Shown here piece by piece: positions 36,408-45,083 of a stretch of DNA of 64,000 nucleotides; position 1 is the first letter of the stretch, and every line of letters starts with the position of its first letter. Where the stretch lies: the NCBI RefSeq assembly GCF_000698125.1, contig NZ_BAXA01000012.1, positions 62,001 to 126,000 on the forward strand, read 5' to 3'. Both the position numbers and the translations under genes were made by a program. This DNA is from Geomicrobium sp. JCM 19038 (GTDB lineage Bacteria > Bacillota > Bacilli > Bacillales > Marinococcaceae). The notes under the pieces were generated by a model. That model was not told the origin of the DNA, ran no database searches, and saw nothing but the letters and a program-made list of their open reading frames with translations.

Positions 36408-36438
36408 AGTGTAGACCCTCCCTTAACAGGAGAGTCAA
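36408..36438 (-). promoter_or_regulatory. MerR-type promoter with 19-bp spacer and operator dyad
   Basis: On the minus strand, TTGACT (36438-36433), a 19-bp spacer and TACACT (36413-36408). The spacer contains the near-palindrome GACTCTCC-TGTTAAG-GGAGGGTC. A 19-bp spacer with a central dyad is the hallmark of promoters activated by MerR-family DNA distortion; the regulator is encoded in the same operon. Confidence 0.8.
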
Positions 36439-36446
36439 CTCGTGAA

Positions 36447-36484
36447 CAAAAAAACCCGTAATGGAAAAATTCCATTACGGGTTT
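36447..36484 (-). terminator. Terminator of the YtxG-like operon
   Basis: The perfect 15-bp stem AAACCCGTAATGGAA/TTCCATTACGGGTTT (36452-36466 with 36470-36484) is followed by a T-run reading the minus strand. It overlaps the 3' end of the DUF948 gene. Confidence 0.88.
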
Positions 36485-36915
36485 TGCGTTGCTGCATTGT
36501 ATTCTTTTTTCTTCTGATTTAAGAAATAAACAAATGCTGCGAGACCATATAGACCGCGAAGGTCTTTGTTATCAGTCATTTTTGCAGCTGCGTTCGTTTG
36601 TTTGCGCATGCTTTCTGTAAAGTCAACGAGACTTGATGAAACTTTGCGTGATGCCGTTCCGGCGTCTTCAACCATTCCAAAGATAGGGTTGAGCGTTTTA
36701 ATCTTTTCATTAAGGTCAAGAATGGTTTCGTTTGTGTTGTGCAAAATTGTTCCAGTTTCTTTACTGAGTTCATCAAGTTGGTCAGGTAACTTACCGATCG
36801 TATCTCCGGTTTTAGAAAGTACATCACTGAGATTGTTCAATACTTTCCCGAGAAAAATGACAAGTACAGCAAAAGCGATTGCAGCGATGAGTGCGGCAAT
36901 TCCTAAAAAGTCCAT
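36475..36915 (-). CDS. DUF948 (YtxG-like) membrane-anchored protein
   Basis: This is a 146-residue protein with an N-terminal transmembrane helix (LGIAALIAAIAFAVLVIFLG) and a long predicted coiled coil (LNNLSDVLSKTGDTIGKLPD, then LDELSKETGTILHNTNETI), as in DUF948 proteins such as YtxG. These are often associated with stress and envelope, with unknown mechanism. It follows the DUF5665 gene by 24 bp, probably in one operon with the pterin dehydratase gene. Confidence 0.8.
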   Translation of the reverse strand: MDFLGIAALIAAIAFAVLVIFLGKVLNNLSDVLSKTGDTIGKLPDQLDELSKETGTILHNTNETILDLNEKIKTLNPIFGMVEDAGTASRKVSSSLVDFTESMRKQTNAAAKMTDNKDLRGLYGLAAFVYFLNQKKKEYNAATQNP

Positions 36916-36939
36916 GTGTGTTTGCTCCTTTCTATTGCA

Positions 36940-37257
36940 TTAGTCTTGTAAGCGTTCAACTTGATTTTGTAAACTAACAATCCATTCCCCAATCAAAGGC
37001 ATGTCAATAAATAGGGTAGCTATGTAAGCAAATAATGCAAGGACGACGGCCGTACCGAGCGTAAGACCAACGCCCCTTGCAACCCCTGCGATAATGTTAA
37101 CTTTAATGACTTCTTTTTTATCTGTAAAGTGGTATGCGATATCTTTGAGTCTAGCGCTTGTCGTCATGTCTTCTAATCGGTCGATTAACTGTTCTAATTT
37201 AGTGATGTCTTCACTACGCTTCTCATCATCACGCTCTTTACTCGGTAACTTCCGCAT
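36940..37257 (-). CDS. DUF5665-like membrane protein
   Basis: This is a 105-residue protein. A charged N-terminal half (EDITKLEQLIDRLEDMTTSA) is followed by a conserved RLKDIAYHFTDKKEVI segment, a Gly-rich helix (NIIAGVARGVGLTLGTAVVL) and a second membrane helix. The pattern fits the DUF5665 family of unknown function. AAGGAGGCTGCT precedes ATG 37257. It sits between the DUF948 and pterin dehydratase genes in a three-gene unit. Confidence 0.7.
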   Translation of the reverse strand: MRKLPSKERDDEKRSEDITKLEQLIDRLEDMTTSARLKDIAYHFTDKKEVIKVNIIAGVARGVGLTLGTAVVLALFAYIATLFIDMPLIGEWIVSLQNQVERLQD

Positions 37258-37267
37258 AGCAGCCTCC

Positions 37268-37546
37268 TTACTGTCCGTTTGCTTGATAAAGATTGTCCGC
37301 CGCATGAGCGCCGTGGATGTCTTTATCCGTTAATTTACCTTCATCAACCGTCGTCCACACAATCGTAACGTTCGTATGGTCAATGGTGATCTGAGGGTGG
37401 TGTTGGACAGCTTCAGCAAAAGCTGCAAGTCGTTCTACGAATAGTATACCCGTTAAGTAGGCATCAAAGCCAAACGTTTTGGAAATTTGTTCTTGATGAC
37501 GTTCCCAACCGTCTAATTTTTGCAATTGTTGTTCAAGTGTATTCAT
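37268..37546 (-). CDS. 4a-hydroxytetrahydrobiopterin dehydratase (pterin-4a-carbinolamine dehydratase)
   Basis: This is a 92-residue PCD/DCoH protein. The active-site signature EAVQHHPQITIDHTNVTIVW, followed by TTVDEGKLTDKDI, is clear; the two adjacent His and the later Asp are the catalytic positions. It dehydrates 4a-hydroxypterin, normally recycling tetrahydrobiopterin after aromatic hydroxylation. No aromatic hydroxylase is nearby, so the role may be in other pterin or molybdopterin metabolism. It is first in a three-gene cluster with DUF5665 and DUF948 genes. Confidence 0.88.
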   Translation of the reverse strand: MNTLEQQLQKLDGWERHQEQISKTFGFDAYLTGILFVERLAAFAEAVQHHPQITIDHTNVTIVWTTVDEGKLTDKDIHGAHAADNLYQANGQ

Positions 37547-37608
37547 ACGTTCACCTCCAAAGGATTCTTGTTACATATTCCTTTTATCCTTTGAAGGCAA
37601 ACCTGAAA

Positions 37609-39326
37609 TTAAATTAATGTTTGTTGAGCGTTGTAGAGTCTGCTGTAATGACCACCTTGAGCAAGTAGCTCTTCGTGGTTACCTTCTTCAGCAATTCCTT
37701 CTTTTGTAATGACAACAATGCGATCAGCATGTTTAATCGTCGTCAGGCGGTGAGCGATGACGAGTGTTGTGCGACCGACGGATAACTTCTCTAATGCACG
37801 TTGGATGGCAGCTTCTGTTTCCGTATCAAGTGCAGAAGTGGCTTCATCTAAAATGAGAATCGGTGGGTTCTTTAAGAACATTCTTGCGATCGACAGACGT
37901 TGTTTTTGTCCACCGGACAGTTTGACGCCTCGTTCTCCTACGACCGTATCCAGTCCGTCTGGTTGATCTTGAATGAAATCTTCTAGCTCTGCTAGACGAG
38001 CAGCTTCCATGACTTCTTCATCACTTGCATCAAGGTTTCCGTAACGGATGTTATCTCTTAGTGTGCCAGAGAACATAAATACGTCTTGTTGTACGACGCC
38101 GATTTGTTCCCGAAGCGATGTGAGTGTAATATCTTTAATTGAGTGTCCGTCAATTGTAATATCACCGTCCAACACATCATAAAAACGTGGTAGAAGACTA
38201 CAAAGTGTCGTTTTCCCTGCACCAGATGGACCAACGAAGGCAATCGTTTCACCTTGCTCAATGTCTAGGTGAATATTTTTTAGCACTGGACGCTCTGCAT
38301 CGTATCCGAATGTCACGTCTTTGTATTGGATGTTTCCTTTTAGTCCTTGAACGTCTTCTGCTTCAGGCGGTCTTGAATCTCTGGCTCTGTGTCCATAATT
38401 GCAAGGTAACGTTTAAAACCAGCGTAGCCTTTCGGGTAGCTTTCAATAATGGCATTGATTTTCTCAATCGGACGGAAGAAAATGTTCGTAAGAAGAATAA
38501 ACGCCATGAAATCACCGATCGACAATTGGTCTTGAAGCATAAAATACGCACCAGTGAGTAGAACAAACAGCGTCATAATTCGCATCATCATGTAGCTTAA
38601 GGAGTTGTTAACGCCCATGATCTTGTAGGAGCGAATTTTAGCTTCTCGGAAGTTCTCGTTGTCTTCTTTGAACAGTTTTTGCTCATGCTTTTCATTTGCA
38701 AAAGCTTGCACGAGACGGATGCCTCCGAGCGTATCTTCAACACGAGCGTTGAAATTCGCCATTCGTTGAAACATGAGACGCATTGCTCCAGACATTTTTC
38801 GGTTGCAATACACAACAATCCAAGTTAACAATGGAACGACAATGAACGTAATGACGGCTAATTGCCAGTTAATGTACAGCATAACACCAAAGGAACCGAA
38901 TAACGTCATGATGGCCGTGAACACATCTTCTGGTCCGTGGTGAGCAACTTCACCGATTTCAAATAAGTCATTTGTTAAGTTTGATAATAAATGTCCAGTT
39001 TTATTATTATCATGATAGCTGTAAGATAAATTTTGGACGTGAGCGAATAATTCGCGTCTCATATCGGTTTCGATATTGATTCCAAGTATATGTCCCCAGT
39101 ATGTAACGATATAATGAGCACCAGAGTTAAAAATATAAATGACAAAAAGTGCGATGCAGGCGAGGATGATAATGGAAATTTCTCCTTGAGGGAGAAGGCG
39201 GTCGACGACTTGGTTGACGATGATTGGAAACGCAAGCTCTAAAAGTGCGACAAAGATGGCGCTAATAAACGTAATCGTAAAGAGCTTCTTATAAGGTTTA
39301 TAATAAGAAAAGAAACGACGAAGCAT
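37609..39326 (-). pseudogene. ABC exporter, fused membrane and ATPase domains, frameshifted (likely sequence error); Fur-box controlled
   Basis: This is a multidrug/lipid-type half-transporter of about 572 residues (MsbA/BmrA class). Residues 1-300 form the six-helix domain. The ATPase part has Walker A GPSGAGKT, signature LSGGQKQR, Walker [13 protein letters not shown] and the switch IAHRLTT. The frame breaks at 38366; adding one C on the coding strand (CCGCCTGAAG to CCGCCCTGAAG) gives [15 protein letters not shown], then [13 protein letters not shown] 39326 follows GGAGGTACTT. A SigA promoter followed by a Fur-like box lies upstream, so it is probably induced by iron limitation; it may export a siderophore or another iron-related compound. 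Confidence 0.85.
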
Positions 39327-39349
39327 AAGTACCTCCACTGAACATTAAT

Positions 39350-39364
39350 TGATAATGATTTTCA
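39350..39364 (-). promoter_or_regulatory. Fur box-like operator
   Basis: TGATAATGATTTTCA matches the Bacillus Fur 7-1-7 consensus (TGATAAT-N-ATTATCA) at 13 of 14 defined positions. It lies just downstream of the promoter of the ABC exporter and 23 bp before its ATG, a repressing position. Confidence 0.7.
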
Positions 39365-39376
39365 ATTACCTATTAC

Positions 39377-39405
39377 ATTCTATGAAATATTTGCGTGATA
39401 GTCAA
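39377..39405 (-). promoter_or_regulatory. SigA promoter of the ABC exporter
   Basis: On the minus strand, TTGACT (39405-39400), a 17-bp spacer and TAGAAT (39382-39377). Confidence 0.78.
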
Positions 39406-39424
39406 TCGTTTCTCATTACAGTCA

Positions 39425-39452
39425 TTGACGGATGGGTGGGTTTTTTTACACT
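39425..39452 (+). promoter_or_regulatory. SigA promoter of the acyl-CoA carboxylase operon
   Basis: TTGACG (39425-39430), a 16-bp spacer ending in T6 and TACACT (39447-39452). It precedes a 17-bp palindrome and the biotin carboxylase gene. Confidence 0.6.
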
Positions 39453-39488
39453 TTAAAAAGATGGTGAAGTTGTCTTGCTTGACTCACC

Positions 39489-39505
39489 CTTCCAAAGTTT
39501 GGAAG
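39489..39505 (+). promoter_or_regulatory. Perfect 17-bp palindrome in acyl-CoA carboxylase leader
   Basis: CTTCCAAAGTTTGGAAG is an uninterrupted inverted repeat around a single central base, between the promoter and the start of the operon. It is a candidate repressor operator, and does not resemble the recalled FapR consensus. Confidence 0.4.
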
Positions 39506-39544
39506 CAGGCGGTTTGCCTGATATCAAGAAGGGAGCTCCATGAA

Positions 39545-40908
39545 ATGATTAATAAGGTACTAATTGCGAATCGTGGGGAAATCGCGGTTCGTATTATTCG
39601 GGCATGTCGCGAACTAGACATTGAAACGGTAGCAGTATATTCAGAGCCTGATCGCGAATCATTACACGTTGTAATGGCGGATGAAGCGTATTGCATCGGA
39701 CCGAGTACTGCGACTGAAAGTTACTTAAAGAAAACGAATATTATAGCTACGGCTCTAAAAACAGGCTGTGACGCCATTCATCCAGGATATGGTTTCTTAG
39801 CAGAGAACGCTGAATTTGCAGAGATTTGTGAAGATCACGGTCTCATATTTATCGGTCCTTCACCGACTGCGATTAACCGAATGGGTGATAAATCGCAAGC
39901 AAGAGACACGATGAAGGCAGCAGGGGTGCCAATTGTTCCTGGAAGTGATGGCTCATTGAGCGTGAAGATGAAGCGATTGAGATTGCCAAAGACATTGGTT
40001 ACCCAGTCATCATTAAAGCAACTGCAGGGGGCGGCGGAAAAGGAATGCGCGTCGCGCAAAATCGTGATGAGCTCGTCCGCTCGATTCAAACTGCAAGACG
40101 AGAAGCTGAATCAAACTTCGGTAATGCGGGTATTTATTTAGAGAAGTTTATTGAAGAGCCTCGTCATATTGAAATTCAAATTGTCGGTGACAGATATGGG
40201 GATGTTGTACATTTCGGTGAGCGAGATTGTTCGATTCAGCGTCGTCACCAGAAGCTGATTGAAGAAGCGCCTTCACCAGCATTGAATGAATCAATTCGCG
40301 AAGAAATGGGTCAAGCTGCAATTGCTGCTGCAAAAGCGGTAGAGTATTGTGGCGCAGGAACGGTTGAGTTTTTACTCGACAAACATAAAAACTTTTATTT
40401 CATGGAAATGAATACGCGGATTCAAGTAGAACATCCGGTTACAGAAGAAATTACCGGAGTTGATCTCATAAAAGAGCAAGTGCTCGTTGCAAACAAACAG
40501 CCTTTGTCTGTGAAGCAAGAAGAAGTCGTTGTACGTGGACACGCAATTGAGTGCCGTATTAATGCCGAGAATGCTCGTAAAGGGTTCAGGCCTTCCCCTG
40601 GGAAGATTTCAATGTGTGTACCTCCAGGTGGGCCGGGAGTGCGTGTTGATAGTGCTGCGTATACAGGCTACACAATTACACCATTCTATGATTCAATGGT
40701 TGCCAAACTCATCGTCCATGCAAGTACGAGAGACGAGGCGATTGCACGAATGAAACGTGCGTTATCAGAGTTTGTCATTGAAGGGGTCGATACGACTATC
40801 CCATTCCATTTAAATCTAATGGATCATGATGTGTTTAAATCGGGAGAATTTGATACAAGTTTTCTAGAAAATATACGGTGTAATGTAAAGGAGAGCGAAC
40901 ATGTATAG
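39545..40908 (+). pseudogene. accC: Biotin carboxylase subunit of acyl-CoA carboxylase, frameshifted (likely sequence error)
   Basis: This is an ATP-grasp biotin carboxylase of about 454 residues that carboxylates biotin on the BCCP encoded next. The N-terminal part has [34 protein letters not shown] and [15 protein letters not shown]. The C-terminal part has [14 protein letters not shown] (ATP loop), [32 protein letters not shown] and the biotin-site Arg region. The frame breaks near 39959: one missing T or G restores a continuous [24 protein letters not shown] and carboxyltransferase genes downstream are intact, which argues against decay. It overlaps accB by 8 bp. Confidence 0.85.
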
Positions 40909-41377
40909 CATTAAAGAAATAAAAGAACTCATTGAAGCAGTCAATGCATCGGAGATTACACAATTGGAAGTACAAGGCGAGAAAGATACTTCGATTACGA
41001 TCAAGAAAGAAACGAAAACGGTTGTTGAAACAACACCTGCAGTAGCGGCACCTAGCGCACCAGCAGTATCACAACCTGTTGCAACACCTGAACAAAAACA
41101 AGAACAAACTCAAGCAGAGAAACCAAAAGCAGCTGACGATTCTGTTGAAATTACATCACCGATGGTCGGTACGTTCTATCGTGCATCATCACCAGATGCT
41201 GATCCATACGTACAAGTTGGCGATCAAGTTCATTCAGAATCGATTGTTTGTATCGTTGAAGCAATGAAACTAATGAATGAACTAGAAGCTGAAACAAAAG
41301 GTGAAATCGTAGAAATCCTCGTTGAAAATGGTGAACTCGTCGACTACGGTCAACCACTTTTCCGTGTGATAGTTTAA
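40901..41377 (+). CDS. accB: Biotin carboxyl carrier protein
   Basis: This is a 158-residue BCCP. An N-terminal helical segment ([20 protein letters not shown]) and a Pro/Ala/Gln-rich flexible linker (residues 45-80) precede the biotinyl domain, with the biotinylated lysine in [15 protein letters not shown]. The domain starts [20 protein letters not shown], the thumb-containing form typical of acetyl-CoA carboxylase BCCP. It carries carboxybiotin between the carboxylase and the carboxyltransferase encoded on either side. The start overlaps the accC end. A terminator-like hairpin follows. Confidence 0.92.
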   Translation: MYSIKEIKELIEAVNASEITQLEVQGEKDTSITIKKETKTVVETTPAVAAPSAPAVSQPVATPEQKQEQTQAEKPKAADDSVEITSPMVGTFYRASSPDADPYVQVGDQVHSESIVCIVEAMKLMNELEAETKGEIVEILVENGELVDYGQPLFRVIV

Positions 41378-41400
41378 AAACCTCTATAGTAGCAAAACCT

Positions 41401-41433
41401 AAGAAACGATGATCATCATCGTTTCTTTTTTTT
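41401..41433 (+). terminator. Intra-cluster terminator after accB
   Basis: A perfect 12-bp stem AAGAAACGATGA/TCATCGTTTCTT (41401-41412 with 41416-41427) with a T-run lies 17 bp before the carboxyltransferase start. It may act as an attenuator setting subunit ratio. Confidence 0.8.
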
Positions 41434-41449
41434 ACACTTAGGAGGATTT

Positions 41450-42964
41450 ATGAGCCGCTATTTAGATGATTTATATAAACGTAGAGAAGGCGTCTCTCTT
41501 GGAGGCGGTAAAAATAAACAAAACAAACAACGACAACAAGGCAAACAATCGGCAAGAGAGCGGATTGAACAACTGTTAGACGATGGTACATTCCGAGAAC
41601 TCCAGCGTTTCGTTCGCACTTCTGGTACTGAGTACCAATGTGAAAATGTCATTACCGGTTATGGCAAAGTTTTCGGTCGAACGGTTTGTGTTTACGCGCA
41701 AGACTTTACGATTCAAGGCGGTTCGCTAGGGGAGATGCACAGCCTTAAAATTACAAAATTAATGGATTATGCATACAACTTAGGTGTACCGATTGTCGGA
41801 CTTTGTGATTCGGCAGGAGCAAAGATTCAAGAGGGGGTAAAGGCTTTAGAAGGATACGGGGAACTTTTTTATCGCAATGCGAAATACTCGGGGAAGATTC
41901 CACAAATCTCTGTGATTATGGGGCCGTGTGCTGGGGGTGCGGTCTATTCTCCAGCGTTGACTGATTTTGTGTTTATGGTAAAGCAAACGTCACATATGTT
42001 TCTGACAGGCTCTAAGGTCGTAAAAGCAGTAACAGGGAAGCATATGAGTCATGAAGAGTTAGGTGGCAGTCAGCTACATGCAACGAAAAGCGGAGACGTT
42101 CATTTTGTTTCTGAAAATGAAACCGATTGTTTGCGGCAAGTGCGCAAATTACTATCGTATTTACCGCAAAACAACAAAGGTTCAAAACCGATTGCATCCA
42201 ATTGGGTTACTGAGCAAAAACAAAGCCAAATGGAAAGCGTCGTACCAGATGATCCAAAAAAAGCCTACAATATGCTTCACGTTATTTCTGCTCTGTTTGA
42301 TACCGGCTCTTATATCGAAGTGCAAGCGGCTTTTGCAGCGAACATTACAATTGGATTTGCGAAGCTTGATGGAAACACAGTAGGTGTTGTTGGAAACAAT
42401 CCGAAGTACAAAGCAGGCGCATTAGACGTGGATGCGTCGGACAAAGCTGCACGCTTTATCCGGTTTTGCGATTGCTTTCACATTCCCATTGTGACACTTG
42501 AAGACGTTTCTGGCTTTATTCCAGGCGTATTACAACAAGAAAGTGGCATTATTCGTCACGGTGCGAAACTGTTATACGCGTATGCAGAAAGTTGTGTCCC
42601 GAAAGTGACGGTTATTTTACGGAAAGCGTATGGAGGTGCGTACGTTGCGATGAATAGTAAATCAATCGGAGCTGATTTGGTGTTTGCGTGGCCTACAGCT
42701 GAAATTGCCGTCATGGGAGCGGAAGGTGCCGTCGATGTGTTGTATGGCAAAGACATTCAGCAAGACGATCAGCCAGAATTAAAGCGAGAGCAATTAATCG
42801 AGCAATATAAGAAAGAAGTGATGCATCCGTACATTGCTGCTGAGTTAGGGGTTGTAGATGATGTGATTAGTCCCTCTGAAACGAGAAGTGTACTCATTGA
42901 GAGTTTGGATATGTTACGATCAAAAACAAGGAATGATGACTGTCATGGCAATATTCCACTTTAG
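41450..42964 (+). CDS. Acyl-CoA carboxylase carboxyltransferase subunit (PccB/YqjD-like)
   Basis: This is a 504-residue carboxyltransferase combining both crotonase-fold halves (N: SARERIEQLLDDGTF, VIMGPCAGGAVYSPALTDF; C: GFIPGVLQQESGIIRHGAKL, KAYGGAYVAMNSK, WPTAEIAVMGAEGAV). The single-chain architecture is that of propionyl-CoA/methylcrotonyl-CoA carboxylase beta subunits rather than separate AccA/AccD. With the preceding biotin carboxylase and BCCP it should form a complete acyl-CoA carboxylase. The acyl substrate (acetyl, propionyl or branched) cannot be decided. TAGGAGG precedes ATG. Confidence 0.88.
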   Translation: MSRYLDDLYKRREGVSLGGGKNKQNKQRQQGKQSARERIEQLLDDGTFRELQRFVRTSGTEYQCENVITGYGKVFGRTVCVYAQDFTIQGGSLGEMHSLKITKLMDYAYNLGVPIVGLCDSAGAKIQEGVKALEGYGELFYRNAKYSGKIPQISVIMGPCAGGAVYSPALTDFVFMVKQTSHMFLTGSKVVKAVTGKHMSHEELGGSQLHATKSGDVHFVSENETDCLRQVRKLLSYLPQNNKGSKPIASNWVTEQKQSQMESVVPDDPKKAYNMLHVISALFDTGSYIEVQAAFAANITIGFAKLDGNTVGVVGNNPKYKAGALDVDASDKAARFIRFCDCFHIPIVTLEDVSGFIPGVLQQESGIIRHGAKLLYAYAESCVPKVTVILRKAYGGAYVAMNSKSIGADLVFAWPTAEIAVMGAEGAVDVLYGKDIQQDDQPELKREQLIEQYKKEVMHPYIAAELGVVDDVISPSETRSVLIESLDMLRSKTRNDDCHGNIPL

Positions 42965-42973
42965 GAAACGATG

Positions 42974-43422
42974 TTAAATCGTGCTTGCCATGATCATCGT
43001 AAGGACACCGCTGCAACCGATGAATAGCGATAAACTGTTTGCAAGTTGCACTCCCCCTGATTTTTCACCTAGAAGGATAATGCGCGATCGACAAGGAAGA
43101 ACAGCAATGTGGCGACAACTGCGAGAATGGTCAAATCAATATTTGCAGTTGCGAAATAAACGATCATACCTCCAGCAATATGAATGCTTAACGACATTGT
43201 TTCGCGGAAGCGAGTATAATGTTTGGCGATCCAATCTGCCATAAAAGATAAGAATCCACCATAAAAAACGATCGGAATTAAGGAAAAGAAACCATAAATC
43301 GTATAACTGTGTAACACTTGAGTTACATCGCTCGCACCGTTTGTTAATTCAATTGGGAACATCACACCTGAAATGAAGATAAAGATGGCCCACACAGCAA
43401 GTGCTGTTGAGAACTTATGCAT
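42974..43422 (-). pseudogene. Unknown multi-spanning membrane protein, probable frameshift near C-terminus
   Basis: A 117-residue ORF (43069-43422) encodes four hydrophobic helices (FSTALAVWAIFIFISGVMF, SYTIYGFFSLIPIVFYGGFL and others) and stops after FFLVDRALSF. The sequence beyond the stop is open in another frame for 34 codons and reads ILLGEKSGGVQLAN, then SLFIGCSGVLTMIMAS, a natural fifth helix. One added base near 43076 joins them into a protein of about 149 residues. No family was recognised. It has no operon partner; RBS AGAGGTGTCCTT precedes ATG 43422. Confidence 0.5.
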
Positions 43423-43513
43423 AAGGACACCTCTTTAATTTATTTGCATTGTTAATCTATCTATAACCGATATTTTTGTAATCGAAACAAAAATATAGAA
43501 AGGAAGTTGCAAG

Positions 43514-44091
43514 ATGCACTATATTATTTACATGCACCCATCGAAAGATAGCTTTAATGGACAAGTGTTACAGACGTTTGAACAAGCGCTTAAACAGAAA
43601 GGGAATAAAGAGGTTTACGTTAAACATCTGTATGAATCGTTTACAGATGTCGTTCTTTCAGAAACTGAATACGAAGACACCCTTAAGGGGGTGTATGCGG
43701 ATGATGTACACGCGAGCATCAAATGCTACGAGCAGCAAAAACGATCACATTGATATTTCCGATTTGGTGGGGAAGTTTTCCGGCAATCGGTAAAGGATAT
43801 TTGGACCGCGTGTTGTCTTACGGATTTGCGTTTGAGTTAGAGAATGAAACGCCAGTTCCTAAAATGAACAATAAGCCGTTGGGATTAATCTACACGACGG
43901 GCTCACCAGAAACAGAGTGGAACAAGGCTGAAAAAGATCATTTCGAAGGGGTTGTGAAACACTCAATTAGCGATTTTTGTGGATTCGATCTCCTTAAGCC
44001 GTTACACTTAGGATATGTTGTCCAAGCAAGTGAGAAAGAGCATCAAGCGATGTTGCAGCGAGTGAGCGATTACGCTGAGCACTATGAATAG
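43514..44091 (+). pseudogene. Flavodoxin-fold NAD(P)H oxidoreductase (YwrO/KefF-like), frameshifted (likely sequence error)
   Basis: This is a small NAD(P)H:quinone oxidoreductase-type flavoprotein. The N-terminus YIIYMHPSKDSFNGQVLQTF is the FMN/FAD-binding loop of the family. After the break come the conserved TLIFPIWWGSFPAIGKGYLD and RVLSYGFAFE, then GLIYTTGSPE. The frame breaks near 43712 (CACGCGAGCATC); one extra base gives an uninterrupted EHQMLRAAKTITLIFP. Restored length is about 192 residues, normal for the family. It is followed 11 bp later by the FAH-family gene, probably as an operon. Confidence 0.8.
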
Positions 44092-44102
44092 GAGAGGGTT
44101 TT

Positions 44103-45011
44103 ATGCACTTATTAGTGATTTCACACGAAGGAATTGAAACGTTAGCTGCAAAGCAAGTGTCAAGCGACAAAGTATTACTGTTAGAGAAAGCATTTCAACT
44201 ATACAGCCCAGGAACGGAATGCCCTGCAGATATGATATCAGCGATTTCACTTGGTGAGCCTTTCCTCACTACAGTTGATTCGGTATATGAGCAAGCGATA
44301 CATAACGAAGCTATTAACAACGATGTATTTGTAAAAGACGGAGAATTTCAAACGCTCACACCAATAAAGCACCCTCCAAAAAATGTCATGTGTGTAGGCA
44401 AAAACTATGCAGCGCATGCAATTGAAATGGGTTCTGCTAAAGACATCCCAGATCATCCTTTAATCTTTACGAAAGCTCACACGACGATCTGTGCACATCA
44501 AGACGACGTCTCGCTTCACAGTGACGTGACAGAGCAAGTTGACTATGAAGGTGAACTTGCCATCGTTATTGGTAAAAAAGGTACGAAGATCGAGCGAGAA
44601 GACGTTTGGGATTACATTTTTGGATTTACGTTATTAAATGATATTACAGCTCGCGATTTGCAAGCGAGACATAAACAGTTTTTTGTTGGTAAGAGCTTGG
44701 ACGGATTCTGTCCTATAGGTCCATCAATCGTTACACGTTTAAGTGAAGAAGAATTGCTTAAAGAGACGATTACGACGACTGTGAATGATGAGGTGCGCCA
44801 ACAAGCGCCGCTTACGGATATGATCTTTGATGTTCGCGAATTAATTCACGTATTGTCAAAAGGAATGACGCTCGAGCCCGGTGATATTATCGCAACGGGT
44901 ACTCCGTCAGGTGTTGGGAAAGGAATGAAGCCACCGAAGTTTCTAAAAGCCGGAGACGAAGTGGTCATTACGATTCCTGCAATTGGTGAGTTACGTAATC
45001 AGATGGTGTAA
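44103..45011 (+). CDS. Fumarylacetoacetate hydrolase-family protein (YisK-like)
   Basis: This is a 302-residue FAH-superfamily protein with an 85-residue or so N-terminal domain. The catalytic domain starts NVMCVGKNYAAHAIEMG and shows metal ligands in DYEGELAIVIGKKG, the FTLLNDITARDLQ motif, GKSLDGFCPIGP and the terminal TGTPSGVGKGM. Family members hydrolyse C-C bonds of acylpyruvates or decarboxylate oxaloacetate; B. subtilis YisK is the nearest recalled homologue by size. It is downstream of the flavin oxidoreductase gene. Confidence 0.87.
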   Translation: MHLLVISHEGIETLAAKQVSSDKVLLLEKAFQLYSPGTECPADMISAISLGEPFLTTVDSVYEQAIHNEAINNDVFVKDGEFQTLTPIKHPPKNVMCVGKNYAAHAIEMGSAKDIPDHPLIFTKAHTTICAHQDDVSLHSDVTEQVDYEGELAIVIGKKGTKIEREDVWDYIFGFTLLNDITARDLQARHKQFFVGKSLDGFCPIGPSIVTRLSEEELLKETITTTVNDEVRQQAPLTDMIFDVRELIHVLSKGMTLEPGDIIATGTPSGVGKGMKPPKFLKAGDEVVITIPAIGELRNQMV

Positions 45012-45030
45012 AACGTATAGAACATGTAAA

Positions 45031-45073
45031 CGCCACATCCTAAGCACTTCGTTTGAAGTGTCAGGATGTGGCG
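45031..45073. terminator. Bidirectional hairpin
   Basis: The stem CGCCACATCCT/AGGATGTGGCG (45031-45041 with 45063-45073), with an inner CACTTC/GAAGTG stem, lies between the convergent FAH and aminomutase-like genes. Confidence 0.65.
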
Positions 45074-45083
45074 TTGATGGTTA

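Noticed and set aside
42981-43244. 87-codon plus-strand ORF after the carboxyltransferase
   Set aside because: It is antisense to the multi-helix membrane protein (including its frameshifted C-terminus) and lacks protein-like features.
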